A stretch of DNA of 64,000 bases, taken from the NCBI RefSeq assembly GCF_002157835.1, contig NZ_CP020809.1, positions 7,254,001 through 7,318,000 of the forward strand, in the 5' to 3' direction. Source of the DNA: Mycobacterium dioxanotrophicus (GTDB taxonomy: Bacteria; Actinomycetota; Actinomycetes; Mycobacteriales; Mycobacteriaceae). Shown here one piece after another: positions 1 to 10,200 of the stretch (the first letter of the stretch is position 1; the number at the start of each line of letters is the position of its first letter). The notes under the pieces are model-generated. The model did not search any database, was not told the DNA's origin, and was given only the letters and a program-made list of their open reading frames with translations. Made by a program: the position numbers and the translations under genes.

Positions 1-2955
1 GCCGCGATGAACATCCCGGTGCTGTTCCCCCGCAACGCCGAGGAGATCATCGGCTTCGGGCTGTACGGCGTCGCGCTGTCCCGGGTCTCGGGCTGTCCCG
101 TCGCCCTCAAGCTCAATGCCGATGTGGCAGATGGCCTTTGGACGGTACGGCGGGACTACGCGGACTTCGCGATCACGCTACCGGACCTGCAGTGGCAGGG
201 CAGGCCGTGGACCTACCGGCAACGGGTCATGGCGGCTCCGCCGGACAGCGTGCTCGCCGAGGCCGACCTCTACGGTCCGCGCTGGGCGATGGTGCAGGCG
301 TTCAACGCCGCCAACGACATCGACACCGTCGAGGTGAACCCGGCGGAGGCGTGGCTGGGCATCGTCGCGGTCGGAACCGCCTACGACGCCCTGCGGCAGA
401 CGCTCGACGAACTCGGGTTGCACGAGGACGATCTGGATCGGCGCGGAATCCGGATACTGCGCGTGGGGATGCCTTACCCGCTCGGCGCCGACCGGATCCG
501 CCAGTTGGCGCGCGGGGTGGACACGGTGTTGGTCGTCGAAGACAAGACGACGTTCGTCGAAACCCAGGTGATACAGGCACTTTACGATCTCGACGACCGC
601 CCGCAAGTGATCGGCAAGCTGGACGGCGCCGGACTCCCCCTCGTCCCCGCCGACGGTGAACTCACGGCCGCGCGTCTGCTGCGCCCGCTGCACCGGATAC
701 TGCATCCGCGCATGCCCGTGGCGCCGCTGCCGCCGCCGCGGCTCGAGCTCACCCCCTTGACCACGACGCGTACCCCGTACTTCTGCTCAGGATGCCCGCA
801 CAATCGGTCCACGGTTGTTCCCGACGGGTCGCTGGCGGCCGGTGGAATCGGATGCCACACCCTGGTGACGATGTCGGCGCGCCCGGAATCCGCCGTGATC
901 GGGTTGACCCAGATGGGCGGCGAGGGGACCCAGTGGATCGGGCAGGCGCCGTACGCCGGCGTCAAGCACATCTTCCAGAACATCGGTGACGGAACGTATT
1001 TCCACTCCGGGCAGCTGGCTGTGCAGGCCTGCGTGGCCGCCGGCGTCAACATCACCTACAAGATCCTGTACAACTCGGCCGTCGCGATGACCGGCGCGCA
1101 GGACGCCGAGGCCGCACTCGGGGTGCCCGCGCTCACCCACAAGCTGAGCACCGAAGGGGTCCGGCGGATCATCGTGTGCGCCGAGGACCCCACACGGTAC
1201 CCGGCGAGCAGTCTCGCGTCCGGAACCCTGCTGTGGCATCGGGATCGGCTCGACGAGGCGCAACGGATCCTGCGCGACACCGAGGGCGTGACGGTCCTGA
1301 TCTACGACCAACAGTGCGCGGCCGAGGCACGGCGCAAACGCAAGCGGGGTCTGCAACCGGTGCGCCGCACGCGGGTCGTGATCAACGAGGCCGTGTGCGA
1401 GGGCTGCGGAGACTGCGGCGTGAAGAGCAACTGTCTGTCGGTACAGCCGGTGGAAACCGAGTTCGGCCGCAAGACCCGCATTGACCAGACCAGCTGCAAC
1501 ACCGATTACAGCTGCCTCGACGGCGACTGCCCGTCGTTCGTCACCGTCGAACTCCCGGAACACCAGCAGCGCACGGAGCGTAGGACTCCGGCGTTGCCCG
1601 ACCTGACCCAACCACCGGTGACCCGACCGGCGTCGACCTGCAACATCTTTCTGGCGGGCATCGGTGGGACGGGCATCGTCACCGTCAACCAGGTGCTCGG
1701 CGTCGCGGCCCTGCAGGCCGGGTTGCACGTGCAGGGGCTGGACCAGACGGGCCTGAGCCAGAAGGCGGGCCCGGTCACGTCGCATCTGCGGCTCAGCACC
1801 GGGCCGATCGCGTCGTCGAACCGCGTCAGCCCGGCGACGGCTGATTGCCTGCTGGCCTTCGACCTGCTGACCGCCGCCGACGCGAAGAACCTGCGGTACG
1901 CGCACAGCAGCCGTACGGTCGCGGTGGCCTCGACCAGCCGCACGGCCACCGGCGCGATGGTGGCCGATCCGCAGGTGACCCACCCCGACGACCATGCCCT
2001 GCTGGACCGGCTCAGTGTGTCCACCCGGGATCTGCTCAGCTTCGATGCACTCGCGGCCGCGGAAACCTTGTTCGGGTCCACCGCCGCCGCGAACTTCCTC
2101 CTGGTGGGCGCGGCAGTACAACTCGGCGCGCTGCCCGTCCCGGCGTCCTTCGTGGAGCGCGCCATCGAGCTCAACGGCGTGGCGGTCGCCACCAACGTGG
2201 CTGCCTTCCGCTGGGGCCGGGCCGCGGTCTGCGCCCCCGAGGCATTCTCCGAAGCGACCACTCCCCACGCGGCGGAAAGCCGCACCATCCCCGCCCTGCC
2301 GGCCGTCGTCGGCTCCCGCATCACGGTGGCAGAACCGTTGCGGCCCTTGGTCGAACGCCGCGCCGCGGAACTCGTGGCCTACCAGAGCCGCACGGTGGCC
2401 GCCGAGTACATCGACGTGGTCGAGGCGGTGTGGGCCGCGGAGCGTCGCCTGGGCGCCCGCACGGAGTTCAGCACGGCAGTCGCCGAGGGCTTGTTCAAAC
2501 TGACCGCGTACAAGGACGAGTACGAAGTCGCCCGGCTGCTCACCGATCCCGCTTTCGCGGCGACCGTGCAGGCACAGTTCCCCGGTGCCACCGACCTCAC
2601 CTACCGGCTGCATCCACCGGCGCTGCGGGCCATGGGGCGTCGCTCCAAGATCGGGTTCGGGCCGCGCAGCCACCTGGTACTGCGGCTGCTGGCCAAGGGA
2701 AAGCGGTTGCGGGGCACTGTCTTCGACCCGTTCGGTCACGCGTCGCTGCGCCGCACGGAACGTGCACTGTTGGCGCATTACCGGGAGATGGTGCTCGGGA
2801 CGGCCGCGACACTGACCGTCGAGAGTTACGACACCGCGGTCGCCGCGGCGGCCGCTGCCGACCTGGTGCGTGGCTACGAGTCGGTCAAGCTGGGCACCGT
2901 CGTCGCCTACCGGGACCGGTTGGCCGAGTTGGGTTTCGAACCACCGGCGGTCTGA
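1..2955 (+). CDS. Indolepyruvate:ferredoxin oxidoreductase, 5'-truncated by window edge
   Basis: This is a fused 2-oxoacid:ferredoxin oxidoreductase of the indolepyruvate type, which oxidatively decarboxylates aryl-pyruvates to aryl-acyl-CoA. The frame is open from base 1, so the true start lies outside the window. Numbering from the ATG at 7, there is a Cys motif FCSGCPHN near residue 259. A thiamine-diphosphate region with a GGEGTQWIGQ stretch follows. A Cys cluster starts near residue 464 (CEGCGDCGVKSNC and further Cys), as expected for ferredoxin-like [4Fe-4S] binding. A gamma-type domain starts at GIGGTGIVTVNQ near residue 552, and the C-terminal extension is typical of the long single-chain form. 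A convergent ferredoxin gene lies just downstream. The substrate is inferred from the family only. Confidence 0.9.
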   Translation, partial: AAMNIPVLFPRNAEEIIGFGLYGVALSRVSGCPVALKLNADVADGLWTVRRDYADFAITLPDLQWQGRPWTYRQRVMAAPPDSVLAEADLYGPRWAMVQAFNAANDIDTVEVNPAEAWLGIVAVGTAYDALRQTLDELGLHEDDLDRRGIRILRVGMPYPLGADRIRQLARGVDTVLVVEDKTTFVETQVIQALYDLDDRPQVIGKLDGAGLPLVPADGELTAARLLRPLHRILHPRMPVAPLPPPRLELTPLTTTRTPYFCSGCPHNRSTVVPDGSLAAGGIGCHTLVTMSARPESAVIGLTQMGGEGTQWIGQAPYAGVKHIFQNIGDGTYFHSGQLAVQACVAAGVNITYKILYNSAVAMTGAQDAEAALGVPALTHKLSTEGVRRIIVCAEDPTRYPASSLASGTLLWHRDRLDEAQRILRDTEGVTVLIYDQQCAAEARRKRKRGLQPVRRTRVVINEAVCEGCGDCGVKSNCLSVQPVETEFGRKTRIDQTSCNTDYSCLDGDCPSFVTVELPEHQQRTERRTPALPDLTQPPVTRPASTCNIFLAGIGGTGIVTVNQVLGVAALQAGLHVQGLDQTGLSQKAGPVTSHLRLSTGPIASSNRVSPATADCLLAFDLLTAADAKNLRYAHSSRTVAVASTSRTATGAMVADPQVTHPDDHALLDRLSVSTRDLLSFDALAAAETLFGSTAAANFLLVGAAVQLGALPVPASFVERAIELNGVAVATNVAAFRWGRAAVCAPEAFSEATTPHAAESRTIPALPAVVGSRITVAEPLRPLVERRAAELVAYQSRTVAAEYIDVVEAVWAAERRLGARTEFSTAVAEGLFKLTAYKDEYEVARLLTDPAFAATVQAQFPGATDLTYRLHPPALRAMGRRSKIGFGPRSHLVLRLLAKGKRLRGTVFDPFGHASLRRTERALLAHYREMVLGTAATLTVESYDTAVAAAAAADLVRGYESVKLGTVVAYRDRLAELGFEPPAV

Positions 2956-2972
2956 CGTCAGCCGGCCGCACC

Positions 2973-3026
2973 GAGACTCACACCAGGGACAAACTTCCCG
3001 TCGGATTTGTCCCTGGTGTGAATCTC
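2973..3026. terminator. Bidirectional hairpin terminator between convergent genes
   Basis: A perfect 15-bp inverted repeat (2979-2993 with 3006-3020, 12-base loop) extends outward to about 21 bp with one mismatch. It lies between the stop of the oxidoreductase and the stop of the convergent ferredoxin gene. No U-tract follows on either strand, as is common in mycobacteria. Confidence 0.75.
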
Positions 3027-3034
3027 GATGTCAC

Positions 3035-3229
3035 TCAGTCGGGCCCGCGCCGCAGCGCCACCCGTGGGCATTCTCTGATGGCGCGGGCGGCGAGTTCTTC
3101 CAATTCGGCAGGCACCGGGTCCAGCTTGACCACCGAGTAGTCATCCGCATCGAGTTCGAACAGCTGCGGTACGAGGTTCACGCAGATGGCGTTGCCCTCA
3201 CAACGATCCCGGTCGACTTCGACTCGCAC
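3035..3229 (-). CDS. 3Fe-4S type ferredoxin, 64 aa
   Basis: A small electron-transfer protein of the mycobacterial single-cluster ferredoxin family that usually serves cytochromes P450 or other oxygenases. The start is the GTG at 3229: a GGAGG lies 5 bases upstream (reverse complement of 3235-3239), while longer in-frame starts lack one. The cluster motif reads CEGNAIC, then a VPQLF stretch, and a final CP near the C-terminus. The position between the first two Cys that is His or Ala in common members is Asn here, one of the non-standard variants known in mycobacteria. No P450 gene is visible in this window. The gene converges on the indolepyruvate oxidoreductase, which could be its partner, but that is inference. 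Confidence 0.85.
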   Translation of the reverse strand: MRVEVDRDRCEGNAICVNLVPQLFELDADDYSVVKLDPVPAELEELAARAIRECPRVALRRGPD

Positions 3230-3319
3230 AGCCGCCTCCAGGTATTTATCCAAACGGTAGCTGTAAAAATACCCTTCGTAGAGGCGGAGCACCAGAACTT
3301 TGCCGCGTTACGTCGCGGC

Positions 3320-4510
3320 TCAGGGCAGCGCATTCCCGAGTGCCGCGTCGACGGCACCGGGACTCAGCACATGGTCGAGCGCGGTGATCGCACAACCGAC
3401 CATGCTGGAGCGTTCCCGGTGGATCGCGGGCATGATCTGCAGTGTGCGGGTGGCCAGCGCAGTAGCGTTGCCGTACAAGGTCTCTCGCAGACCCGCGACG
3501 AATACGTCGTAGGCGCCGACCATGTCGCCCGCGACGACAAGGGCACCAGGGTTGAGCAGGTTGACCGCGGCCGCGAGCACTTCGCCGATATGCCGTCCAC
3601 TCTCGCGGATCATGCGGCGGGCCTCGGCGTCCCCGCTGTGCGCCAGCGTGACGACGTCACGGAGATGCCCCACGGGGTGGCCATCGCGTTGGAGATCGCG
3701 AACCAGCGCCCAGCCGCCGGCGATCGCCTCCAGACAGCCGGTGTCGCCGCAGCGGCAGGGCACTCCCGCGGCGGCCGGGGTCTTGCTGTGGCCGAACTCG
3801 CCGGCAGCCTGCACCGCGCCGCGCTGCAGCCGCCCACCCATGATGAGGCCCGCCCCCAGGCCGGTCGACGCCTTGACCACGAGCATGTCGTCGAATTCCC
3901 CTAGGCCGCCGCGCCTTTCGGCCAGTGCGATGACATTGGCATCATTGTCCATGAGCACGGGCGCGTCGGTGAAGCCCCGGAAGTACGGGGTCAACGGCAC
4001 GCCGTCCCACCCACCCATGTTGGGGGAATCGAGGCTGGCACCGGATCGCTGATCAACGGTGCCGGGAAGGCTCAGCCCCACCCCGAAGATGCGGGCACCA
4101 CGGCGTCCGGAGTCGTCGAGCAGGGCATCGAGACGCTTGACGAGATCGGGCATCAATTCGCCGGGGCCGATGCCCGGCTCTTGGTCGATCTCGCTGGATG
4201 CCAAGATGTCGCCCGCGAGGTTGCACACCGCGAGCTGCGTGCGGCTGCGGCCGATGGCCGCCGCGAACACCACGCCGGCGTCGACATTGAACATCAGCTG
4301 CGCGGCCGGGCGCCCACCGGTCGAGGCCGCCTGGTTCCGCTCGGTCACCACCCCAAGCGATTCGAGGGCAGCCACCCGCGCGGTCACCGCGGTACGTGAC
4401 AGGCCGGTGATGCGCCCGATCCCGGCCCGGGTGACGGTCCGGTGATCCCGGATCACCGCAAACACTTCCCCCGGGGTCGGAGCTACCGCAGGGAGTGCCA
4501 TGGCCTCCAT
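3320..4510 (-). CDS. ROK-family transcriptional repressor
   Basis: An N-terminal winged helix-turn-helix (about residues 12-70, with TRAGIGRITGLSRTAVTARV) is followed by an actin-fold ROK sugar-sensing domain. The ROK zinc-binding signature GEFGHSK...CRCGDTGCLEAIAGG is present. Length (396 aa) is normal for NagC/XylR-type regulators. Two starts are possible: ATG 4510, or ATG 4501, three codons later. GGAGG falls between them and is too close to be decisive. The gene is divergent from edd-eda across a short, unusually AT-rich interval. It is therefore the natural candidate to control the Entner-Doudoroff operon in response to a sugar or sugar acid. The effector is unknown. Confidence 0.88.
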   Translation of the reverse strand: MEAMALPAVAPTPGEVFAVIRDHRTVTRAGIGRITGLSRTAVTARVAALESLGVVTERNQAASTGGRPAAQLMFNVDAGVVFAAAIGRSRTQLAVCNLAGDILASSEIDQEPGIGPGELMPDLVKRLDALLDDSGRRGARIFGVGLSLPGTVDQRSGASLDSPNMGGWDGVPLTPYFRGFTDAPVLMDNDANVIALAERRGGLGEFDDMLVVKASTGLGAGLIMGGRLQRGAVQAAGEFGHSKTPAAAGVPCRCGDTGCLEAIAGGWALVRDLQRDGHPVGHLRDVVTLAHSGDAEARRMIRESGRHIGEVLAAAVNLLNPGALVVAGDMVGAYDVFVAGLRETLYGNATALATRTLQIMPAIHRERSSMVGCAITALDHVLSPGAVDAALGNALP

Positions 4511-4648
4511 TGAAGCAAGACGCCTAGCTCCAGAGCAAAACGTAAGCCTGCCTATTTAGGTATTTGGAATACATAAGTTTGCTTGCCAAAGCCCTAAGGC
4601 GGCGGTAGTTTCCCTACTGAACCGATCAAGCTCCATCGAGGAGGATCA
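4511..4648. promoter_or_regulatory. Divergent promoter region, ROK regulator / edd-eda
   Basis: This intergenic stretch is markedly AT-richer than its surroundings, especially 4545-4590 with runs such as CTATTTAGGTATTTGG and TACATAAGTTTG. It must hold promoters for both directions and probably the ROK operator. I cannot place -10 boxes or an operator with confidence. Confidence 0.5.
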
Positions 4649-4699
4649 GTGATACGACCCGCTCCATACCTGTGCGGCCGGTACGAGGAAGCCGCATGA
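4649..4699 (+). CDS. Possible 16-codon leader peptide coupled to edd
   Basis: A GTG at 4649 is preceded by a strong GAGGAGG (4638-4644, 4-base spacer). It opens a short frame encoding [16 protein letters not shown]. Its TGA stop (4697-4699) overlaps the edd ATG (4696-4698) as ATGA, the usual arrangement for translational coupling. The GAGGAA serving edd lies inside this leader (4685-4690). No family is recognisable. It may be a regulatory leader or may be coincidental. The strong ribosome site and exact stop/start overlap are the only evidence. Confidence 0.42.
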   Translation: MIRPAPYLCGRYEEAA

Positions 4700-6525
4700 A
4701 CGCCGTCAATTCCGTCGTCGCCGCGGTGACCCAGCGGATCATCGAGCGCAGCGCTACGACGCGCGGCGCCTACCTTGAGCGCATGGCCGCCGAAACCCAG
4801 CACGGCCCGGCCCGCGGCAGGCTGGCATGTGCCAACCTGGCCCACGGCTTCGCCGCTGCCGAGGCACCTGACAAGAAGGCGCTGCGGCATATCGTCAAAC
4901 CCAACATCGCGATCGTGTCGTCGTACAACGACATGCTCTCGGCACACAAGCCATTCGAGGACTACCCCGCCCAGCTCAAGGCCGCGGCGCTGAGCGCGGG
5001 TGCCATCGCGCAGATGGCCGGCGGCGTTCCGGCGATGTGCGACGGCATCACCCAAGGCCGGGCGGGGATGCAGCTGTCGTTGTTCTCCCGCGACGTGATC
5101 GCCATGTCGACGGCAATCGCCCTGTCCCACGACATGTTCGACGCCGCACTGATGCTCGGTGTGTGCGACAAGATCGTGCCCGGCATGCTGATCGGCGCAC
5201 TGAGCTTCGGGCACCTGCCCGCGATCTTCGTGCCTGCGGGCCCGATGGAGTCAGGTCTGCCCAACGGCGAAAAGGCAAGAATCCGACAGCTTTACGCCGA
5301 AGGCAAGGTCGACCGGGAGGCGCTGCTCGACGCCGAGGCGGCCTCGTATCACGGCCGCGGCACCTGCACCTTCTACGGCACCGCGAATTCCAACCAGCTG
5401 CTGATGGAGGCCATGGGTCTGCATCTGCCCGGCTCCAGTCTCGTCAGCCCCGACACCCCGCTGCGCGACGCGCTGACCGCCGCGGCCGGCGCACGGGCCG
5501 GTGAGATCACCGCATTGGGCGACGAATACACCCCGGTCGGCGAAGTGGCAGACGAACGCGCAGTGGTCAACGGGGCGGTCGCGCTGCTGGCGACCGGTGG
5601 TTCCACCAACCACACCATGCATCTGGTCGCCATCGCCCGGGCCGCCGGAATCATCTTGACCTGGAACGACATTGCCGAGTTGTCGGCCGTGGTGCCGCTG
5701 CTGGCGCGGATCTATCCCAACGGCAAGGCCGACGTCAACCACTTCCAGGCCGCCGGTGGTATGGCGTTCCTGATCAGGTCCCTGCTCGGCGCCGGGCTCA
5801 TGCACGACGACGTCCTCACCGTCGTCGGGCCCGGACTGCGTAGCTACACACGAGAGCCGCGACTGATCGACGGGTCGCTGCAGTGGGTCGACGGCGTGTC
5901 CGAAAGCCTCGACACCTCAGTGCTGCGGGGCGTCGATGAGCCGTTCGCTCCCGACGGCGGCCTGAAGACGTTGACCGGCAACCTCGGAACGAGCGTCATC
6001 AAGACCTCCGCCGTCGACACCGCACACCGCACCGTCACCGCGCCGGCGGTCGTGTTCGACAGCCAGGAGGACTTCCTGGAGGCGTTCAAGTCCGGCACAC
6101 TCGACCGCGATTTCATCGGGGTGGTCCGCTATCAGGGTCCGCAGGGCCTCGGCATGCCCGAGCTGCACAAACTGACCCCGGCCATGGGTGTGCTGCAGGA
6201 CCGCGGCTACCACGTGGCCCTGGTGACCGACGGCCGGATGTCCGGCGCGTCGGGCAAGGTACCCGCCGCCATCCACCTGACCCCCGAAGCCGCCGCAGGC
6301 GGTCCGCTGGCCAGGTTGCGCGACGGCGACGTCATCACCCTCGACGCCACCACCGGCACGTTGTCGGTCGATGTCACCGCCGAGGAATTCGACTCCCGCC
6401 CGGACACCGGGCAGGCCCCGACCGCCGATGAATGGATCGGCACCGGCCGGGAACTTTTTGCCAGCATGCGCGCAGGCGTCGGCCCAGCCGACGAGGGCGC
6501 CACCATCTTCAGGAGTGCCGTATGA
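4696..6525 (+). CDS. edd: 6-phosphogluconate dehydratase
   Basis: First enzyme specific to the Entner-Doudoroff pathway: dehydrates 6-phosphogluconate to 2-keto-3-deoxy-6-phosphogluconate (KDPG) in the cytosol. The 609-aa product belongs to the IlvD/Edd Fe-S dehydratase family. It shows the early [12 protein letters not shown] segment, the central [13 protein letters not shown] region, and the C-terminal family signature [15 protein letters not shown]. The start is ATG 4696 because GAGGAA sits 5 bases upstream; a longer GTG start at 4672 has no ribosome site and overlaps the leader. The stop overlaps eda by ATGA, so edd and eda are one operon. Regulation is probably by the divergent ROK protein. 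Confidence 0.95.
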   Translation: MNAVNSVVAAVTQRIIERSATTRGAYLERMAAETQHGPARGRLACANLAHGFAAAEAPDKKALRHIVKPNIAIVSSYNDMLSAHKPFEDYPAQLKAAALSAGAIAQMAGGVPAMCDGITQGRAGMQLSLFSRDVIAMSTAIALSHDMFDAALMLGVCDKIVPGMLIGALSFGHLPAIFVPAGPMESGLPNGEKARIRQLYAEGKVDREALLDAEAASYHGRGTCTFYGTANSNQLLMEAMGLHLPGSSLVSPDTPLRDALTAAAGARAGEITALGDEYTPVGEVADERAVVNGAVALLATGGSTNHTMHLVAIARAAGIILTWNDIAELSAVVPLLARIYPNGKADVNHFQAAGGMAFLIRSLLGAGLMHDDVLTVVGPGLRSYTREPRLIDGSLQWVDGVSESLDTSVLRGVDEPFAPDGGLKTLTGNLGTSVIKTSAVDTAHRTVTAPAVVFDSQEDFLEAFKSGTLDRDFIGVVRYQGPQGLGMPELHKLTPAMGVLQDRGYHVALVTDGRMSGASGKVPAAIHLTPEAAAGGPLARLRDGDVITLDATTGTLSVDVTAEEFDSRPDTGQAPTADEWIGTGRELFASMRAGVGPADEGATIFRSAV

Positions 6526-7148
6526 CCATCGAATCCCTGCTCGACCTCGTCCCCGTCATTCCCGTCGTGGTCGTGCACGACGCCGCCGACGCGGTGCCGA
6601 TCGCCAAGGCCCTCGTCGACGGCGGCCTGCCCGTGATCGAGTTGACCCTGCGTACCCCGGCCGCCCTGGAGGCCATCAAACGCATCGCCAACGAAGTACC
6701 CGAGATCCTCGTGGGTGCGGGCACCATCATCGACACGCAGCAGCCTGCGCAGGCCCTGGCCAACGGGGCACAGTTCCTGGTGTCGCCGGGCAGCACCCCC
6801 GCGCTGCTGGGAGCCATGCAGGACAGCGGATTACCGCATCTCCCCGGCGTATCCACGGTGTCCGAGGTGCTCCAGCTCCTCGAACACGGCTACACCGAAC
6901 TCAAGTTCTTCCCCGCCGAACCGGCAGGCGGCGCCCCTTATCTGCGGGCCATCCACTCGCCGGTGCCCGCGGCCCGGTTCTGCCCCACCGGTGGCATCAC
7001 GCCCGCCAACATGGGCGACTACCTGGCCAGCCCCAACGTGGGGTGCGTCGGCGGAAGCTGGCTGACGCCGGCCGACGTCGTCGCTCGACAGGATTGGCCG
7101 ACCATCGCCCACCTGGCCCGCACGGCACGGGATCTCGTCTTACTGTGA
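6522..7148 (+). CDS. eda: KDPG aldolase (2-dehydro-3-deoxyphosphogluconate aldolase)
   Basis: Splits KDPG into pyruvate and glyceraldehyde-3-phosphate, completing the Entner-Doudoroff route. The product is 208 aa, normal for the family. The Schiff-base lysine is K128 in LKFFPAE. E40 in VIELTLRTP matches the usual catalytic Glu region, GAGTI (65-69) the substrate loop, and CPTGGI the phosphate-binding loop. ATG 6522 overlaps the edd stop and has AGGAG six bases upstream, inside the end of edd. Together with edd this gives a glycolytic bypass fed by 6-phosphogluconate. Confidence 0.95.
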   Translation: MTIESLLDLVPVIPVVVVHDAADAVPIAKALVDGGLPVIELTLRTPAALEAIKRIANEVPEILVGAGTIIDTQQPAQALANGAQFLVSPGSTPALLGAMQDSGLPHLPGVSTVSEVLQLLEHGYTELKFFPAEPAGGAPYLRAIHSPVPAARFCPTGGITPANMGDYLASPNVGCVGGSWLTPADVVARQDWPTIAHLARTARDLVLL

Positions 7149-7157
7149 GCGCCGAGT

Positions 7158-7203
7158 GGCCAGTTGTGGCACGTCTTCGCCGAAATAGCGTGCACAACTG
7201 GCC
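7158..7203. terminator. Hairpin terminator between eda and pknK
   Basis: The inverted repeat GGCCAGTTGTG...CGTGCACAACTGGCC (left arm from 7158, right arm 7189-7203, one bulged base) lies between the stops of the convergent eda and pknK genes. Additional GCCGA/TCGGC complementarity flanks it. It is suitable to stop transcripts from both sides. Confidence 0.65.
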
Positions 7204-7213
7204 GTTCGGCGAA

Positions 7214-10200
7214 TCACGTCAGCCCGGCGTCCTGTAGAAGCCGAGTCAGGCCGAGATCGGCGCACCGGGCGACGGCAGGATGGCCGAGGCCTTCGGCTCG
7301 GTGTCCGGTGGCCACGAGGGTCTCCGCGACGAGCAACCCGGCTTGCAGGGCAGCCCACGGGCGTTGCGTGCCATCGATTCCGGCGGCCAGTTGCTCGGCC
7401 CGCCGCAGCGCCTCGGCATGGTCGTCAGCCGAATCGCTCGCGGCGAGCAACCGCACACCGGAGTCCTCGTCGAGTTCGGCAGTGACGATGGCGATTCCGT
7501 CGGTACCGGCCGCCACCGGGCCCGACGCCCGTAAGCGGGCCGCGACATCCGGGGTGACCGGCAGGCCGAGCCGGATCCGCAGATTGGTCATCACCGCGGC
7601 CAGCCGGGGTAGGTCGAGCCGTTCGGCGGCCCGCATCCCGTCGGATAACCGGGCGGCCGCGGCATCGAGATCGCCGTCGGCCGCCTTGAGCCGGGCCGCT
7701 GTTCCGTACAGCGCGATCATGTAGTCCACCGCGCCGCCTTCGGAGCCCAGTGCGTAGCTCTCCTCGATGATGCGCGACGCCTCAGCCAACTCTCCTGTCT
7801 CATAGAGCAATTCACCGAGCAGCGCACCGGCCACCCGCACCGCGTGGGAGTGTGGACCCAGCTCGGCGCCCATCCCATGGGCCTGCCGCAACAAGTCCAT
7901 GGCTCCCAGGATATCCAGCTGGTGTTTGGCGGCGATCGCATCGAAGCACAGCCGGTACACCGGGGCGAAGGCACCCATCAGGTCGTGATACCGCGCGGCG
8001 AACGCCGAGTGCCGCCGCGCCGCCGCGTAGTCGAAACGATAGATCGCCGCGAAGGTGGCGATGTTGCCCGCCACGCCGGCGACACGAGGCGGCAGCGAGT
8101 CCGGCCGGGCCAGTACCTCGGCGACCAACGCTTCGATGCGGTCGGTGTGGTCCCCGAAAGCCTCTGCGACACTTCGCACCACGTCGGCGTCGACGCGAAG
8201 GTCTGTCTGCAGCGACTCCGGCAGACCGCTGTTCTTCAGGGCCGTCTCGAATCGGTTGAGCGCGGTATAGGTCTCCGCCCGACGCTGCAACAGGATGTTC
8301 GCCCAGGCGATGACGAGCTGCAGCGGAGCCCGCGTCAGCACTGCCTGAGCCGGGAGCTTCTTGACGATCGCCAGAAACGTCGTCATCTTGGACTGTTCGA
8401 GCAGATAGGTCTCATCCTGCTCGACCAACTCGACCGCATAGTCCGAATCACCCGCGGCCAGAGCATGATCCACGGCCTCGTTGAGGTCGTGGTTGGCGGC
8501 GAACCAGGCGGCTGCCGCGCGATGCAGATCGTTGATGACGTCAGGCCGGTCGCGTTCCAGCCGGCGCCGGAGGAATTCGGCGAACATGTGGTGGTACCGG
8601 AACCAGGTGCGGTCCTCGCAGGCCCGACGCAGGAACAGGCCACGCCGCTCCACGTCCTCGAGCCGGGCTTGTCCACCGGACACCCCGGCGAGTGCGCCTG
8701 CCAGTGCACCGCAGGTCCGTTCGGTGATCGAGGTCAGCATGAGGAAGTCGAGCAGCTCGGGTTCCAATGTGTCCAAGACGTTTTCAGCGAGGAATTCACC
8801 GACCACCTCACCGACGATCGCGTCGTGCTCCGCGATGCGGGCCAGCAGGCTCGGGGCGTCGTCTGCCCCGCGCAACGACAGGGTGGCGAGCTGCAGCGCG
8901 GCGGCCCACCCGTCGGTCGAGGTGGTCAGCGCCGCGACGTCGGCGGGTGAGAGGTCGAGCTTTCCCACCTCGAGCAACAATGCCCGTGCTTCTTCTACAT
9001 CGAATCGCATTGTGGTTTCGTTGATCTCGACGAGCTCGTCGTGAATCCTGAGCTTGCTCAGCGGGAGCCCCGAACCCGACCAGCTGGTGACGATGAGCTG
9101 CAGGTGATGACATCCGTTGTCGATGAGGAAGCCGAGGGCAGCGATGGTGCGGGCGTCGGACACCCGGTGCCAGTCGTCGATCACGACGGCCATCCGCTCA
9201 CCGCTGGCATGGATCTCGTCGACCAGGGCGGTCAGCACGTAACGATCGGCGTTCTCGCCGTGCTCTTCCAGCGTCGCCCCCAGCGACTCGGCCAGGCTCG
9301 GACGGACCCGGCGGATCGCCTCGACCAAGTGCGCCAAGAACCACACCACGTTGTTGTCGTCCTCGTCGACGGTCAGCCAGCCGACGGCCACACCCGTGCC
9401 GGCGAGTTCGTCACGCCACTGGGCCGCCAGCGTGCTCTTGCCGTAACCCAGTGGCGCATGGATGAATACGAGCCTGCGCTCTCCCCCGGCTCGCAGCAGT
9501 TCGGTCAGCCGCTCACGATTGACAAGGCCCTTGACCGGGGTCGCGGGCCGGTACTTGGTGGCCGGTGTGGGTGGCGGGGTGACGGTGCGGCGCCGCTCGG
9601 CCGACGGCGCGGGCGGTGCCTGCCGTTCGACCCCGAGTTCGACGGGCTTGGCCATCACGTCGACGCCGAGTTTGTTGTGCTGCTGTACGTCGCGCAGGAT
9701 GTCGCCGAGTTCGGTGACGCTGGCCGGGCGCTCCGCGGGATCGCGGGACATCGCCTGCTCGATGGCGGCGGCCACGTCACCGGGCATACCCCGCTCCCGC
9801 AGGTCGGGGATGGGCTGCGAGGTGATCCGCAGGAACTGGGCCACGACCTTCTCGCCCTGTTTGCGTTCGAACGCCGCGTGCCCGGTGAGTGCGCAGAACA
9901 GTGTCGCTCCAAGCGAATACACATCGGAGACGACGGTCGGGGCGCCACCTTCGAGAACTTCGGGGGCGGTGAACGCGGGCGATCCGGTGATCAGGCCCGA
10001 CGACGTCTGGAATCCGCCGGAGACACGGGCGATCCCGAAATCCGTCAGCTGCGGCTCACCATAATCGGACAGCAGGATGTTGCCCGGTTTGACGTCGCGG
10101 TGCAGGATGCCTGCACGGTGCGCGGCGTCGAGTGCACCGGCGATCTTCACCCCGACACTGAGCATCTCCACCCAGTCCAGTGGCCCATGCTTGGAGATGA

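Noticed and set aside
787..2778. 663-codon open frame on the minus strand
   Set aside because: It lies entirely opposite the oxidoreductase gene, has no recognisable motifs, and shows the low-complexity composition of an antisense frame in high-GC DNA.
3230..3292. Longer start for the ferredoxin
   Set aside because: GTG 3229 has GGAGG at ideal spacing; the extension is Tyr-rich and not found in the family.
4672..4695. Longer GTG start for edd
   Set aside because: No ribosome site precedes it, whereas ATG 4696 has GAGGAA at 5 bases and the normal family N-terminus.
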